Assembly (NCBI GenBank): GCA_900660155.1
Contig: CABFPE010000079.1
Coordinates: 1,553,022 to 1,617,021 of the forward strand
Origin: Hofstenia miamia
Lineage: Eukaryota > Xenacoelomorpha > Acoela > Hofsteniidae
Length of the DNA stretch: 64,000 bases
Reading direction: 5' to 3'
Of this stretch, positions 10,453 to 22,336 are shown in pieces. The position numbers were made by a program, and so were the translations under genes. Numbering within the stretch: the stretch's first letter is position 1; each line of letters begins with the position of its first letter. Under the pieces are notes generated by a model, which saw only the letters and a list, made by a program, of their open reading frames with translations, was not told the DNA's origin and made no database searches.

Positions 10453-11165
10453 TTATGTACAAAATAATTGTAAACTTTGCGATGAAATATATGAGTTTGC
10501 AAATCGTGCTCTGTAACCAGTATCACCATCAGCTACCCATCTTATATCATAATCATTTGACCGCAGAGATGGCATAAGATGATTTAATTGATCAGTTGTT
10601 TTTGTCATTTTATTCCATAAACTGTCACATTGAATCAATCGTCTTTCCCTTAGAGTTTGACATTTAAAAATCTTTATCGCTTCGTGATATGTATACTCTG
10701 GTGCAATTACTCTAAAACTTCCTTTCTGTATTCGTTCAAGTTTATCAGATTGTGATAATGTCAAACTGTTATGCCATGCTGATGAACAATCCTCAAGTAT
10801 TGAGCGAATAATTGCAAAATTCACCGCAAGCAGATTCTTTTTGGCTTAAAGGACCTCTCTTTAATTGTTTGATAAAACAGTCTCTTGGATGCTTTTGTTT
10901 TTATCCCCTTAATGTGCCCTGACCATCTCTGGTCAGTCGGAATAGTGAGACTAAGCAAGATTGCACTCTTCAATTATGACGGAGTCAATTTCACTCTCCA
11001 CAGGAAGTTGAAAGTTTCCTAAAAAAACTTAGTGTTAATTCTTTGATTTTGTAAAGGTCCAGTTGAGCTGGGTTTTCAATTTAAATTGTTGAAGGCGTCT
11101 ATTAAGCTACACAAGTGTCAAGCGTTGATATCATCAGCAAATTTCATTCGTTGATTCCAATGACG
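10453..11165 (-). mobile_element. 5'-truncated LINE (Jockey/CR1-type) reverse transcriptase remnant
   Basis: Read on the minus strand, a degenerate KFADD (11130-11144) matches the catalytic box of non-LTR reverse transcriptases. Further on lies the C-terminal RT region: IIRSILEDCSSAWHNSLT, then QSDKLERIQKGSFRVI (10824-10700), matching the family pattern IRPxLEYCxPVWxxxLTxxQSxxLExxQKRALRII. About 120 codons after that point remain open to 10453. Frame breaks between the two parts and the loss of everything upstream of the RT core make this a dead, 5'-truncated copy. No poly(A) tail or target duplication was recognised. Confidence 0.85.
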
Positions 11166-11530
11166 CAGTAATTATTAATAAATAGAATGGAAAGTCAAGT
11201 ATATCATTTTTTCAGACATGGTTACCGGAAAGTTTTTAAAATATCTGAGTAAAATGTATGTCTGCATATTAGGTACCATGCAGTTCTTCACTCACAACCG
11301 TTTTACTCGTTAGGAATTAGAATGATCGGAAAGGAATATAAGCATGCCAACTATTGCGATGAATATTTCTCGCCTTTGCTATTTTTCTTATTGAACTTTA
11401 GATTTTTAATTTTTCCAAATTGCAGACGTTATTTTGATAGTCTTGATAATTTAAAATCAATTAATTTTATTCAGTAATATATGCACTCTTTATTAGTTTA
11501 AAATTGAAAGGTTTCTAGGTACCTAATAGT

Positions 11531-11960
11531 CTACCATTTTATAATATAAAGGATTCCTCTATTGAAGCTTGCTCTGTAATATTTTAGACATTTGTGATGA
11601 CTTCCATAAATAAATTTTAAGCGATCATAACTAAATAATATAGATCTCTCAAACCTGAAAACACTACAGGATAGAAAACCGTCTTCTGTTTTATTTTCAT
11701 TCGTAATTCCGACCACGAACCCGTCCACGTGCGTTCTTGCATGAAGTCCAGAGTCTCAGCGCTTACTTCAACCGAAACAGGACTTGGGTGGTTTATTTAT
11801 AGATTCCAAATAGTTGATGCTAGTTGTTACTGCCATGGAATGGGAACAATTTGAAATTTTCAATTAAAAAAGCTAATATTTTCTCATATATCAAGCACAG
11901 AAGCAATTTTTAACCCACATTTTCCCAATTATAGGGAGGCACATTTACCTATAGATGTCT
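11531..11960. repeat. Dispersed repeat family, copy A
   Basis: It shares an ordered series of blocks with 31517-31875: TTGTGATGRCTTC, then AAAACACYACARGATAGA, then a TTTT-rich stretch and ATTCST. It also shares a CTTGGGTGG-type block with 59523-59665. Identity is moderate, so the copies are old. No coding sequence was found. The type of element is unknown. Confidence 0.55.
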
Positions 11961-12961
11961 CCAAACCCCAGGATTCACAAACTTCCTAATTGATTAAAAT
12001 TGTAGAGAAATCAGTTGCGACTTAAAGATACAATAGGGTCATTGGGGTTAATTAAGTTAGTTTTAATACCACAAACATCACATTTATGTTTTTATAAATT
12101 GCTCAGATCTTTCTCAGTTACTACACACTTACTTTATTACTTTACTTAAGTTACTATTTTTGGTCTATATCACTTGCTAATGTATTTTTGCATTTTCATT
12201 ATAATAAATCACCTCTAATTTCAATCGTCTCATTTTTAATGATTATTGTAAGGTTTGGTGCCAAAGGGCAAGTGAAATTGCTGCCTCAAATATCATTACT
12301 AGTGAACTATTCAATACCCTTATGGGGATGAAATTAGAGAATTACTCTAATGATAACCAGGAATCTATCATAGATCATTATTTTGAAGACAGTGAGGTTA
12401 ATTAAACAATCAATCCTTAATACTACTATCATTTGTAAGAGTCGAATTGTTTTACTAGTCAGATAATGGTTTAGACAACATCAATACATGAATACGACGA
12501 CGAATTTCGTGTATTTAGGCCCACTTCTAAGGATACAATATAATAAAGAAGTTGATGGTGTCAATTAGCTAATTATAGAACAAATGAAGGCGGATCAGAG
12601 CATTTGTAATTACATAGATGATCAGGATATTATGAATTGTAAGATATTCAATAAATTTGTTGGGATTACATTTCGAATCCAAGATTAGGGTCTCTAGAAG
12701 TGCACTTCTGAATATGCAGACATTAATTATCACTTTACAAGATTTCATGCACTTTCAATAAGTTCCGTTCAATTGTTTTCATTTCTATTCTTACTAATCA
12801 CATTATTTTTCATGAATATGAGCAATCTACTATTTTATTGCCCAAAGTAAAACGTCGGTGTACAATATACATATACGATTGCGACGTACTTTTAGTAAAC
12901 AAAAGAACGATGACAATTTTGTGTATCATAGTAAACAGGAAATGACTTATGATGATAGAAA
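11961..12961. other. Non-coding stretch upstream of the RING gene
   Basis: No gene was recognised. The RING coding region begins at 12962 with an in-frame TAG two codons upstream (12956-12958), so the start is well fixed unless a splice joins here. I picked out no clear promoter element. Confidence 0.5.
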
Positions 12962-14152
12962 ATGAACCAATCAATATTAGCTCTAATTAGTTGCTCTGTA
13001 TGCCTAAAGAAGTATTCTGATCCAAGACTTCTTACATGTGGACATACATTTTGTTTCAACTGCTTAGAACGCTGGAAGCAATGCACAGACAGTGTTTATT
13101 CATGTCCAGAGTGTCGAACCGTCCTAAAGAAGGATAGTAACCAGTTCCCCCCTGATTTCAGAACAAAATCACTGATTGAAATATACAACCATCATTTTGA
13201 TGATTTGGATGACATTTATGTTAATGAATTTTTGGTAGCAGTACAAGACCTTCTCAAGTCTTTCAGACAAAATTTATTTTTCCGAAATGATGTCGAGAAC
13301 AAATTGAACTTAGCCACAGAATTGATTAGTAGCATCTCATTAGAAACAAAGAATTCCCTCAGTCGCTATTTTCATACGGTAAAGATTTCTAACTTTAAGC
13401 TTTCATTCGACAGCATTATCTACCTGCAGCACGATTGTATATTAGGCGTTAACAATAAGAAAGCAATATTAGTTCTTAAAAATATAATCACTGGAGATAA
13501 ACACAAGTGGAAACTTGGAGCGTACATGTCAAACATGAAATATATGGAAATAATTCCGAACTACAGTTCTGCTAATTCATTTTTCATTTATGGTGGCAAT
13601 CAATACATTTATGCAATATGCATCCAAAAATCAAAATTAGTTGTTAAAATATTATGTATATTTGATGTTTTAATAGCCCAATGTTTAACATCTATGATCA
13701 TTAATAAAATGACTCACTTAGTAGGCGTATTCAAAACCCATATTTCATTTTATAAAATGCTGAATGATGAAGTCGTTTCTGCGAAAGCAGTATTAGGCAA
13801 GAACAAGTACATTATACAAATCGCTGCATGCACGAAATCTCAAATGATCGCAACTATAGAAAAACGGTTCGGGAATCTCAAAGTCTATAGAGTCACAAAT
13901 GGCTACAGTCTGATGCAGTTATACAATGTAGTTCTTGGTAGATTATTGGAACAGCCTCAAATGATTTTTGCAGGGGAATGTGTAATAGTACTGAGAAAGG
14001 ACTATGACTTATTAGTTATTTCTACTAGTGAAAACACTCGAACATTTGTTGTTAACAACCAAATTTCATGTTTGTCAAGCTTTAGATTTAGCTCTACAGA
14101 AGCTCTCTGCCAAATGTTTAACCATAGCTTAGTTATTTTTGCTCTAAAATAA
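12962..14152 (+). CDS. RING-finger protein, single exon (probable E3 ubiquitin ligase)
   Basis: 396 residues from the ATG at 12962 to a TAA that overlaps an AATAAA poly(A) signal (14149-14154). An N-terminal C3HC4 RING is complete: Cys11, Cys14, Cys26, His28, Cys31, Cys34, Cys48, Cys51, with CGHTFCFNCL typical of TRIM and related RING ligases. Such domains bind an E2 enzyme and pass ubiquitin to a target. No B-box or clear coiled coil follows. Residues about 70-120 are likely helical, and from about 125 to the end there are repeated short hydrophobic strands (for example SFFIYGG, VVKILCIF, LLVIS), which would suit a beta-propeller or other all-beta fold, but I recognise no named repeat. The lack of introns is notable. 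Target and pathway are unknown. Confidence 0.88.
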   Translation: MNQSILALISCSVCLKKYSDPRLLTCGHTFCFNCLERWKQCTDSVYSCPECRTVLKKDSNQFPPDFRTKSLIEIYNHHFDDLDDIYVNEFLVAVQDLLKSFRQNLFFRNDVENKLNLATELISSISLETKNSLSRYFHTVKISNFKLSFDSIIYLQHDCILGVNNKKAILVLKNIITGDKHKWKLGAYMSNMKYMEIIPNYSSANSFFIYGGNQYIYAICIQKSKLVVKILCIFDVLIAQCLTSMIINKMTHLVGVFKTHISFYKMLNDEVVSAKAVLGKNKYIIQIAACTKSQMIATIEKRFGNLKVYRVTNGYSLMQLYNVVLGRLLEQPQMIFAGECVIVLRKDYDLLVISTSENTRTFVVNNQISCLSSFRFSSTEALCQMFNHSLVIFALK

Positions 14153-14814
14153 AGCTTCATTGGTAAAATATACTTCAACATTCGAAGATTTCTACAAATT
14201 TGCGTAAGTTAAATTGCTTACAAGCTTTGTTCACTACTACTTCAATTGTAAGTATTGACGCAACTAGTAAATGCTATTCGTGTTCCTCTATTAGCAGCAG
14301 TAGTCTCTAGATGCTGACCTACCAAACATTAGCCCCAGGCACAGCCAACGTCCTGCCCAACCCAGCTCAGCCAATCTCGGTCTGCCCCAATTGCAAATCT
14401 GGTCTATATCTTGCATGTTTTCCGTATCTATCCTACTGAGGCATGTTGGTCTCTAGTAGAGTTTTTTTTGATTGCATATATACATGTACATATCTCTTCT
14501 TCCCTAATTCCTCCGCTCTTACAGCTTCCTAAGCAAACAGGCCACATCAGTTCGAATGCTGCTATGGCTTCCTGCTCTTGGTCTCCCTGTCTAGTTCCCT
14601 CAATTCATTCTATTCTTAACATGTGCATCCCGTATTTTTATTGCTTTTATGCTGTTCTATCAATTCAATGATGTCTTCTGCAAAACCTCCTTAATATTCT
14701 CTTATATTCATTGGCTAATGAACTGTTTTCTATGTCGATCCAATGGCTGAGCATAGAGAGAAAATGTCATAAAAAGTAATAAGAGAAATGCCACATAAGT
14801 ATTAGACTCAGATA
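14153..14814. other. Non-coding stretch after the RING gene
   Basis: Holds a C-rich segment at about 14330-14400 (several GCCCA/CCCAGC runs) and an unconvincing 86-codon frame at 14411-14671. No gene was recognised. Confidence 0.45.
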
Positions 14815-15140
14815 TGTCAACGAGCCGAGCTGAGCCGAGCCGAGCCGAACCTAAAACCAGCCAGTTTTTTAAACAAAAAAGAATTTATAGTACTGCTTGT
14901 TAATTTGATTGCGCAGATTTTTCTAATTTTTTCATTCAATGTGCCTTTCATACAAACTTATTTTAGAAATGATTATTAAAAAATAGAAAGAGCTATGTAA
15001 AAATTCTTAGAGCACTATATTTTTAAAAATTTATCCAGCTGAAACGAGCCTCATTGAAAGATCTTATGTAACAAGCCAAGCCGAACTTACTCAAAATTGA
15101 AGAGAGCCGAGCCGAACTTAGAAATTTTGGCTCGTTGATA
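14815..15140. mobile_element. Short element with inverted ends and repeated GAGCCGAGCC motifs
   Basis: The left end (TGTCAACGAGCC) and the reversed right end (TTATCAACGAGCC) form short inverted repeats. Inside the ends are direct repeats of GAGCCGAGCCGAAC: four or more on the left, and two sets on the right at 15073-15084 and 15105-15118. Clustered subterminal motifs of this kind are a feature of hAT-type elements. No matching 8-bp target duplication could be confirmed, so the class is tentative. No coding sequence. Confidence 0.5.
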
Positions 15141-17221
15141 AGTCTTATTAGGCTCCATAGAAGATTGCAATTTCAGCACTTCAACGTGGCACTTACACGT
15201 GCCTATTATTGTAATTACCTTGTTAAACCATTCCGAATTTTACTAGAGACCGATGGCCTACTAAATATTCTTTAGTTAGCTATGAGTGACCTTAATGCAT
15301 AATATCAGCATCAGACTGTCACATTGACCTGTTATAAAGGAAACTCAAATTGTCTCGTCTCAAATCCTATAGTAATTGGAGCTGTGCATGGTAGTTGATG
15401 AATTTAAATTACTACTATCTATCTATGTATCTATATATATATATATATACACAACGTAAGTTGTAGTTTAACATGGCTATAACAATTAAATTAAATGTTT
15501 GTATTTCTATGTAAAATTGAACTTCTTTGTAAATTTTGACTTTATTGCTTAAAACAGCTCTATAGTAATTACAAATATGAATGCGTTATATTGAACATTA
15601 GCTTCTGACAAAAATAGAAGCTTCAGCCGGTCCATGGAACAATGTTTAATACCACCAGTATATTAAACTTTTAATATATAAATAGCTTATGCAATGGATC
15701 TTAATTTTATGATTATGATTTTTGCATTGCAAAGAACCAAATGCATCTTAATTCGAATCCGCACATTTTGTAAAACTGATTTTTAAAAATAAATCTATAA
15801 ACAACATGTTTTTGTGAAGTTATTTCCCACACAATTTTGTGCATTAATCTGCATTGTAGTTGCAATTGCATTTTTTCTTCTTAAGAATTGTCTAAATTTT
15901 CCAAACTGCTTCAACAGAAATGTTCCAAGTATTCATACAGCAGGCATTGACCCGCAGGCTTGCACACAATACACATAGTCTACTTTTAAATAAAATACCG
16001 ATCAATGCTTTAGGCAAGATACCGCGGTATCCATATTTTTCGGGATTGGCAAAAGTTCCGCGGAAAGGGGCTCGGTATCGTATACCACCCGTCTCTACCC
16101 AGAGCATAGCACATAATGTGGTGAAAAGACATGTGTACTTGTTTTGATGTGTTTTGTATTTGAAAATTTTTTAACTTTATGTTGGCCGGAGCTATAATTA
16201 CACTCTGACTTTTGGAGTGGATATCATTGGCCATGATCACTAATAATGAATAGATATAGCGTCTTCTTATTTTGCTTTGCAAAACAATAAAAAATTGACT
16301 CTAGATTTAGAGTAAAACCCACCTCCAAATCCTCAAGAAACCATAAGGCGATATTTTATCTCCACCCCAGGATGTTGATGTGGATCCCCATGGGACCCAG
16401 AGGATTCTGACCTCACTGGAGAAGCTGATATGCACATATCAGTTTAACCATAAATGGAATTTAACCCTCGTATGAGAAATATGATACATTTCCCTGAATT
16501 TGAGACAATGAATAGCTTAAGGTTTTTCAATAGCAGTCTTATGCATGGAATATTTTAATTCATCCCCTAGGAAGTTGTCCAGCTAGTGATGTATGAAATA
16601 AAACTACTGAAAACATGTTTATTTAGGTGTTAATTTAATGGCAGTGTACAACTGGACTACGCTGCAGAATATGATTCCTGACAACAGCGCCCTTATAGAC
16701 ATTTTAATAGTAAAAATAATTTGTCTGTTTATATCAAACCATATGAAGAATACCTGATATGAGTTAGTTAATAAAGTTATCATGAAAAACAGCTGCTGAA
16801 TAAGCAGAGACATGTAGAACTGTTAGCAGCGGTCAATGTCCCTTAGATACATTTCAATATGTACTTTTTCTATTACTTCTTAATTATTGCAACTGTATAA
16901 AATTATTTGCTGGAATGATCCACATACGTTTACTGTAGTGTTGAGTGATGTTTGACGAGCATTGAGGTCAAAGAAAATGCATATTGTAGTGTTATTTGTT
17001 TAGTTATGTAACAAAGTTTAAGTGCAATATTCTTTGAAGTGGAATAATTGATACACGCTTTGCAAATATATTTTAAAGATTTTCTAATCTTTCTATTCAT
17101 TTGTATTCATTATTTCTGACTTCAAACACTAGCTGAACAATTGCATCGCTTGCAAAATATGTTTATATTTATATAATTATTGCTCGATAATATTTTAACA
17201 GATAGTGTCTTAGTGCTTAGT
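15141..17221. other. Non-coding stretch with a small GC-richer island
   Basis: A TA tract lies at about 15432-15450. At 16010-16110 there is a GC-richer patch with the palindrome ATACCGCGGTAT (16019-16030) and other CCGCGG/GGTATCG pieces. At about 16360-16450 a segment of coding-like composition follows a good acceptor-like CCACCCCAG, but its frame is only about 36 codons. No gene was recognised. Confidence 0.45.
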
Positions 17222-20182
17222 TTAGTAATTAACCTGTGCGTTGGTCAGGTAGCTTTGTAAATACGTACATACATAATAAATATTTATACTTTTGTCATGT
17301 AACTTCTTGGTAGAATAGATCGCTTCAAAAATTGACCAATTATCCGTATATGCCATGATAGGAAGCTGAATACCAAGAACTTTTTTCATAATATTCCTCA
17401 TTAGTAAAGCAGCGTCAACAGCTTCAGTACATGCCATAGTTTCAGCAGAAACTGTACTTCTAGCCACTCTTTGCAATTTAAAAAAAAGATCGTTATAACA
17501 GCAACGATGTATTGCGAAGTTCAATAAATCCTAAATACTCCAGATTGACTCTTATATTCTTCACCCTAACCAAAAGAGGCTTCACTGTAACAACTTATCT
17601 TCCAATGAGATATATCACCCAAATAGAACAATTTAAGAGAATTTTTACTGCACCTAACTTTTCTTACTAATTTGTTCAGTGTTAACACATCTCGAACTGC
17701 ACTTGTGTTTACTTTACTGGTAAAATCAGAAACAGAGAAAGCTAAGTCATGACGTGAATGACATGACGACAACTGAATTTTTCCTTTAAGACCACGCATT
17801 TGTTTTCTCTCTTCGCGACCTGGCACAAGATTAATAGGAGCAATGGAAACTGCAGATTCATTCTGATTGACTATAACATAATTGCTACTTCAAGTAATGT
17901 CCAATGTCAGATATCGAAATGGAAACTCACATTCTACACCAACATCAAACACGTAACGCAATAACTCCACAACATGTTAAAGATACTATCACCACCCTAC
18001 CAAAAATCGTTCACATGTGTAGCCATAATACCATGTAGTACTCCAGAGCAAGACAAATAGAAGATACAAGGATCATATTTGGACATAAGACTACCTGATC
18101 TTAATATTTCTGATTTAACACGATTGTACCAATATCATGGCAAATCTGCTAATCCATAAGCAACAAATTTCCACAATTTACCATGCGAATCATGATTCTC
18201 CCTATGGGTGGCTTAATAAAGACGCCGTTTCTATCTAAGTGCTCGCCCTGTAAGAAAGCTGATTTAATTTCCATAGTTTAGCACTTCCGTCTATTTCTAT
18301 TGCTAGAATAAAGTGACAACAACAGATGAAGAGAATCTCGAGCACATATGGGTGAATCTTTAACTGAAATAGAAACACCAAGATCCGCAAAACCCCGTGC
18401 CACCAATCTTTCCTTTAATGTGCCACAGCTCAGAGTAAGAACCCATCTAGTCGTAAATAATTGATGACCACAATCACATACTGTTTTAAAAATACCGATG
18501 TTTACTCAATTATCAATTTCTTTTCTCTTGGCTGACAGCCTCTTATATGTACTACTAAGTAATGCAACTTTCCAGTCATCCAATTCTTTCTCACATTCAA
18601 GCCGGCATGTAACACCTTTTACTTCATCATGCTCAATATACTCAATGTCATACAATAACGATTCTTCCCTGTGATCTTTCCACTTCTTTTTAGTACCTTG
18701 TCTAGAAAAACCTCATCGGAGAATGCTGAGTTCTTTGCTTTAAATTCAACGACCTGGCCGTTTTTCGTTTCTTACATTCAACCCTGTTCGTCGAATTTGA
18801 GGAATCTTTATCGATATCTACATTATTTGTCGTAGATTTCGATGGTAGCTCTTGATGAAGCACTACACTGCTCTCAGTATTGCTAAAATCAACTTCCACA
18901 ATGTGGAATCCACATCCCTTGGTTAATTAGCAACTTGTTTGTTAACTTGAGAATTGCCTACATCAGAATCTTCAAAACAAAGTGCAAATGAGTCTACGTT
19001 ATATTTTTTTATTTTGAAATCATGTACTCTTACAATGCATCCCCCTGGCGGTTTAATACAATTTTGTCCTCCTGGCCAACCACCTTACCAGGACCCTTTC
19101 ATCGATTAGAATCATTCTGCTTATAATACACGTATTAACCCATTATAAAATTATATAATTTTTGAATGAAGTGCAGGTTTAATCCTATGTGATGATTCGA
19201 CCATCAAATATTCCTGCTAAGCCTTGTGAAGACAATGTAAATGTGCACTAAACGCTTCTGAAAACGTCATATTCTCCAGAGCTGGTTGCCGATTACTGAA
19301 GGTAAATTAGGACTAGTCCCATACACAAGTTGAAAAGCACTAAAGCCATTTTTATTGCTTAAAATTTTTTTAGCAAATACAGCATATTGTAATAAAGTTT
19401 CATTATCAAGTTTTATGGTATCATAACATCTTAGTTTTTGAAATATTTCAGTAATTATGGCATTATGTCTTTCACAGATATTATTTGAAAAAGGACATTC
19501 CGCCGTGGTTGTACTTACAGTGATATCAAAATTTTCTGAACAAGACCTAAGCTCATTATTATTAAGCTCCCCTCCATTGTCTGTTAAAGTTTTTGATCGA
19601 ATACCAAGCCTCAAACACCAGAATTTTAAAAACACAGAAATAATAGTTTTTGGAAGTTTGTCAAAGATAATTGTTGCCACACTAAATCTAGTAAATATAT
19701 CAATTATATGAACATAATACAAATTAGGCCCAAGTTCTGTCAAATGATGAAGATCAAGAGCAACTCTCGTTGAAATTAGTAGCTGGCTCAATAGGGGCAC
19801 ACCCAAATTGAACACAAACTTCATATCGTTTTATTGTTCTAAATATTAAATCATCAACATACTCACTATCATGACACGCATTTCTTAGCAAACTTTTTAA
19901 TTTCTCAGCGGAATATTGACCAAACTGACAATGAAGTTTTTGAATAGATTTATAATTTATTAACAACTTCATTCCATTTACTTCATTTTTAAGATCATCT
20001 AATATCATTTCCAGAGCAATGTCCCTTTTCCCTTGTGTTAATGATAAAGCTAAGGCTGGCGTTTGTTTTGCAGCAAGAAGATCAGTAACTATTTGCCATA
20101 CATCCACTTCGGATTTCCAAGCATCATACTGCTTGTCATCACCAAAATAAGGAGGCAACTTATAATTTCCACCAGAGGCCAT
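17222..20182 (-). mobile_element. Copia-type LTR retrotransposon fossil
   Basis: Broken Ty1/copia element on the minus strand. Parts are recognisable in family order from 5' to 3': gag start (about 20182-19985), gag-pre-integrase region (about 19960-19820), integrase core (about 19790-19290), linker (about 18900-18700), RVT_2-type reverse transcriptase (about 18450-17850) and the RNase H end (about 17826-17222). It is shorter than a typical copia element, so segments have been lost, and it carries many breaks. The gag end abuts a palindrome and a (TA)n tract, and no long terminal repeats were recognised on either side. It is an old, inactive copy. Confidence 0.88.
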
Positions 20183-20190
20183 ATGGCCTC
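20173..20190. repeat. 18-bp perfect palindrome
   Basis: AGAGGCCATATGGCCTCT reads the same on both strands. It lies at the edge of the copia fossil, directly before a TA tract. Confidence 0.9.
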
Positions 20191-20196
20191 TTATAT

Positions 20197-20201
20197 ATAC
20201 G

Positions 20202-20228
<27 letters not shown>
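20197..20228. repeat. (TA)n microsatellite
   Basis: TA tract bounding the 5' side of the copia fossil. Confidence 0.95.
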
Positions 20229-20232
<4 letters not shown>

Positions 20233-20343
20233 ATTATTTTTATGCATGTTTTTCTGTACATATTAATGTCAATATAGGCTATTTTTCTATTTATTATAGA
20301 TTTCAGCCCCATATTTAGAAAATTGTGATTCCGAAATGAAATT

Positions 20344-20595
20344 TCAAAACCATATGTACATAAGTACATATTGTTTCTTAACATCATTTGTAAGACACAA
20401 CATCAATGAATTTGCTTTTGTCTTCTGTTCCTGACCAAAAGAAGTTGTGAAAATTTCGTTGGCAGTATCTCTAAGGCAACGATGTAAAATTCCAATTCGA
20501 ACTTTATCAGGTTTTTCATCTGCTTCAATAACCTCCATAAAGAATATGAAATTCTGCTTCCATTTTATCCACTCTGTAGCTGTTTGGACAAACAA
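20344..20595 (-). mobile_element. Gypsy-type gag fragment (LTR retrotransposon fossil)
   Basis: A minus-strand piece of about 80 codons has the gag matrix/capsid-like pattern typical of metazoan Ty3/gypsy elements (a W..WKQ.F block followed by an alternating hydrophobic helix region). It differs from the copia gag next to it, so two fossils lie side by side. No other gypsy part and no LTR was recognised. Inactive fragment. Confidence 0.55.
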
Positions 20596-20707
20596 TATAA
20601 AGTGGAAAAGGTTTTAGCGCTTTAAAAGCCATAATCTAGGTCACCATGTAAGATAAAGGTCTAAATTAACTAATATTTTATTAAGAACTGCAAAGTTACA
20701 GTGATGC

Positions 20708-20738
<31 letters not shown>

Positions 20739-21937
20739 TTACAATAACAGGTGCGTTTGACATGCACCGATCTCATGAACTTCTGACGAAGCATTCGTTG
20801 AAGGTTGCAGGGTAAATATAATGTGTAATATTCTTACTACTAATATAACATTGTTAATTAACATTATAAATGTATAATTGAATTGAATTCGTTCAATTAC
20901 ATAATAATGTAATATAATATAATAGAAAAAATAGCATAACATAAAGTATTGTACTTTTTTAATACAATTAGATCTACTTAGTTAAATTATTTATATAATC
21001 TTATCTTAAAAATATAAATATATTATATATAATTTCCGTTCTTAGCCTCAATTAAGGTTTTCGGGGAACAGAGTTGGAAGCGGAATGGAATTTCCATCCC
21101 ATACCAGTACCGGACATGTTTCGTCCTATTCAGTGTTCGTCGCGAACCCGTCTCAGACCCGTATCTCAAAAAGCTCGTCCGGCATTATGAAAATAATCAA
21201 TTTCAATAAAAAATTTATTTCCCTTCAAATACAAATAAATACAAAGGAAATACAAATAAAATATTTATTAAGCTTAGTCTTTTAAAAAATTATGCCCGAA
21301 TATTATAAAGAGATAGAAGACGTACAGCAAATCTTCCGAACAATATTGATGATATGGGTTAGAGAATTTTACTAAGGTCCTGTCAATTTCAACATCCTTT
21401 TTCTGTTTTTGTACTTTTTATAAAAAATTGGGGTTCCCTAAATGAAATATAAATTTTGCGAAATTTCGAAAAAATAAAAGTCCATAGCGCAAGAACTACA
21501 TTACATAACTTTTCCGGAGTTGTTTTATTCGATTCTAATTCAAAGGTTTATTAAGAGGTCTGCTAAAAGCTAAGTGCTATAGTATACAGTTCCTGCTATA
21601 GGTGAGTAGATGCAATATACTGTATCGGTCTCCTTATTTAGAAATTTTACTGTAAATTTCCTGACCATCATATAGTACTTATTTCATCCAAATTTATATC
21701 AGAGATATCCTAGAACGACAAATAATCCTTAAACATCTATCGAAATTTAACATAAAACATAAAAAATGATAAAAAGACACAGCCACTGGTAAAAATGGGT
21801 TTTGCCATTTATTAAAAAACTATTACTAATCCATGACAAACAATTACGTAACCGAAATGAGCATGCAAATTTCAATAAAATACCCACAATAATCATATGC
21901 AAGAAAAAACTAGATAAATTTACCATGCATCAAATTC
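20596..21937. other. Non-coding stretch, nothing recognised
   Basis: Contains a (TA)n tract at 20708-20734 and a GC-richer patch near 21060-21180. A 66-codon + frame at 21085-21285 is unrecognised. Confidence 0.45.
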
Positions 21938-21990
21938 GGGCGCTCTGTCTCTTTAAAAAGGGTGCTCTGTCAAACAGAGCGCCTTTTTCT
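21938..21990. repeat. Strong hairpin with GGCGCTCTGT repeats, followed by a T run
   Basis: AAAAAGGGTGCTCTGT pairs with ACAGAGCGCCTTTTT across a CAA loop, leaving one bulge and one G-T pair. An additional GGCGCTCTGT lies just upstream. It sits about 15 bases from a gapped TA tract. It looks like an element end and also superficially like an intrinsic terminator, which would not be expected to work in a eukaryote. Confidence 0.7.
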
Positions 21991-22003
21991 AAGCGCATGT
22001 AAG

Positions 22004-22102
22004 TATATATATATATATATATATATATATATNNNNNNNNNNNNNNNNNNNNNNNNNNNNNNNNNNNNNNNNNNNNNNNNNNNNNNNNNNNNNNATAAAT
22101 AA

Positions 22103-22143
<41 letters not shown>

Positions 22144-22147
22144 TATT
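22004..22147. repeat. (TA)n microsatellite interrupted by an assembly gap
   Basis: TA repeats flank 62 Ns (22033-22094). The right part leads directly into copy 2 of the 1.56-kb duplication. Confidence 0.95.
22033..22094. other. Assembly gap (62 N)
   Basis: Run of N within a TA tract. Confidence 0.99.
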
Positions 22148-22336
22148 TATTTATTTATTTATATATAACGCCATCTAGTGAACATAAATGTTTGTACTCG
22201 AATATTTGATTTGATGTATTTTGGGGAGCTTTGTTTCTTTTCTGATTTCTTTTGTTGCTTTACCCCGATAAGAAAATAATCAGTGTGGGATTTGCGGTGC
22301 ACAGTTTCGTAACCAAAGATTGAATTTAAATTTGCG

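Noticed and set aside
16360-16450. Exon-like segment after CCACCCCAG
   Set aside because: Composition is coding-like and the acceptor is good, but the frame is only about 36 codons, has no recognised domain and no partner exon.
21955-21990. Hairpin plus T run as an intrinsic transcription terminator
   Set aside because: The shape fits, but the DNA is clearly eukaryotic. A repeat-derived hairpin is the better reading.
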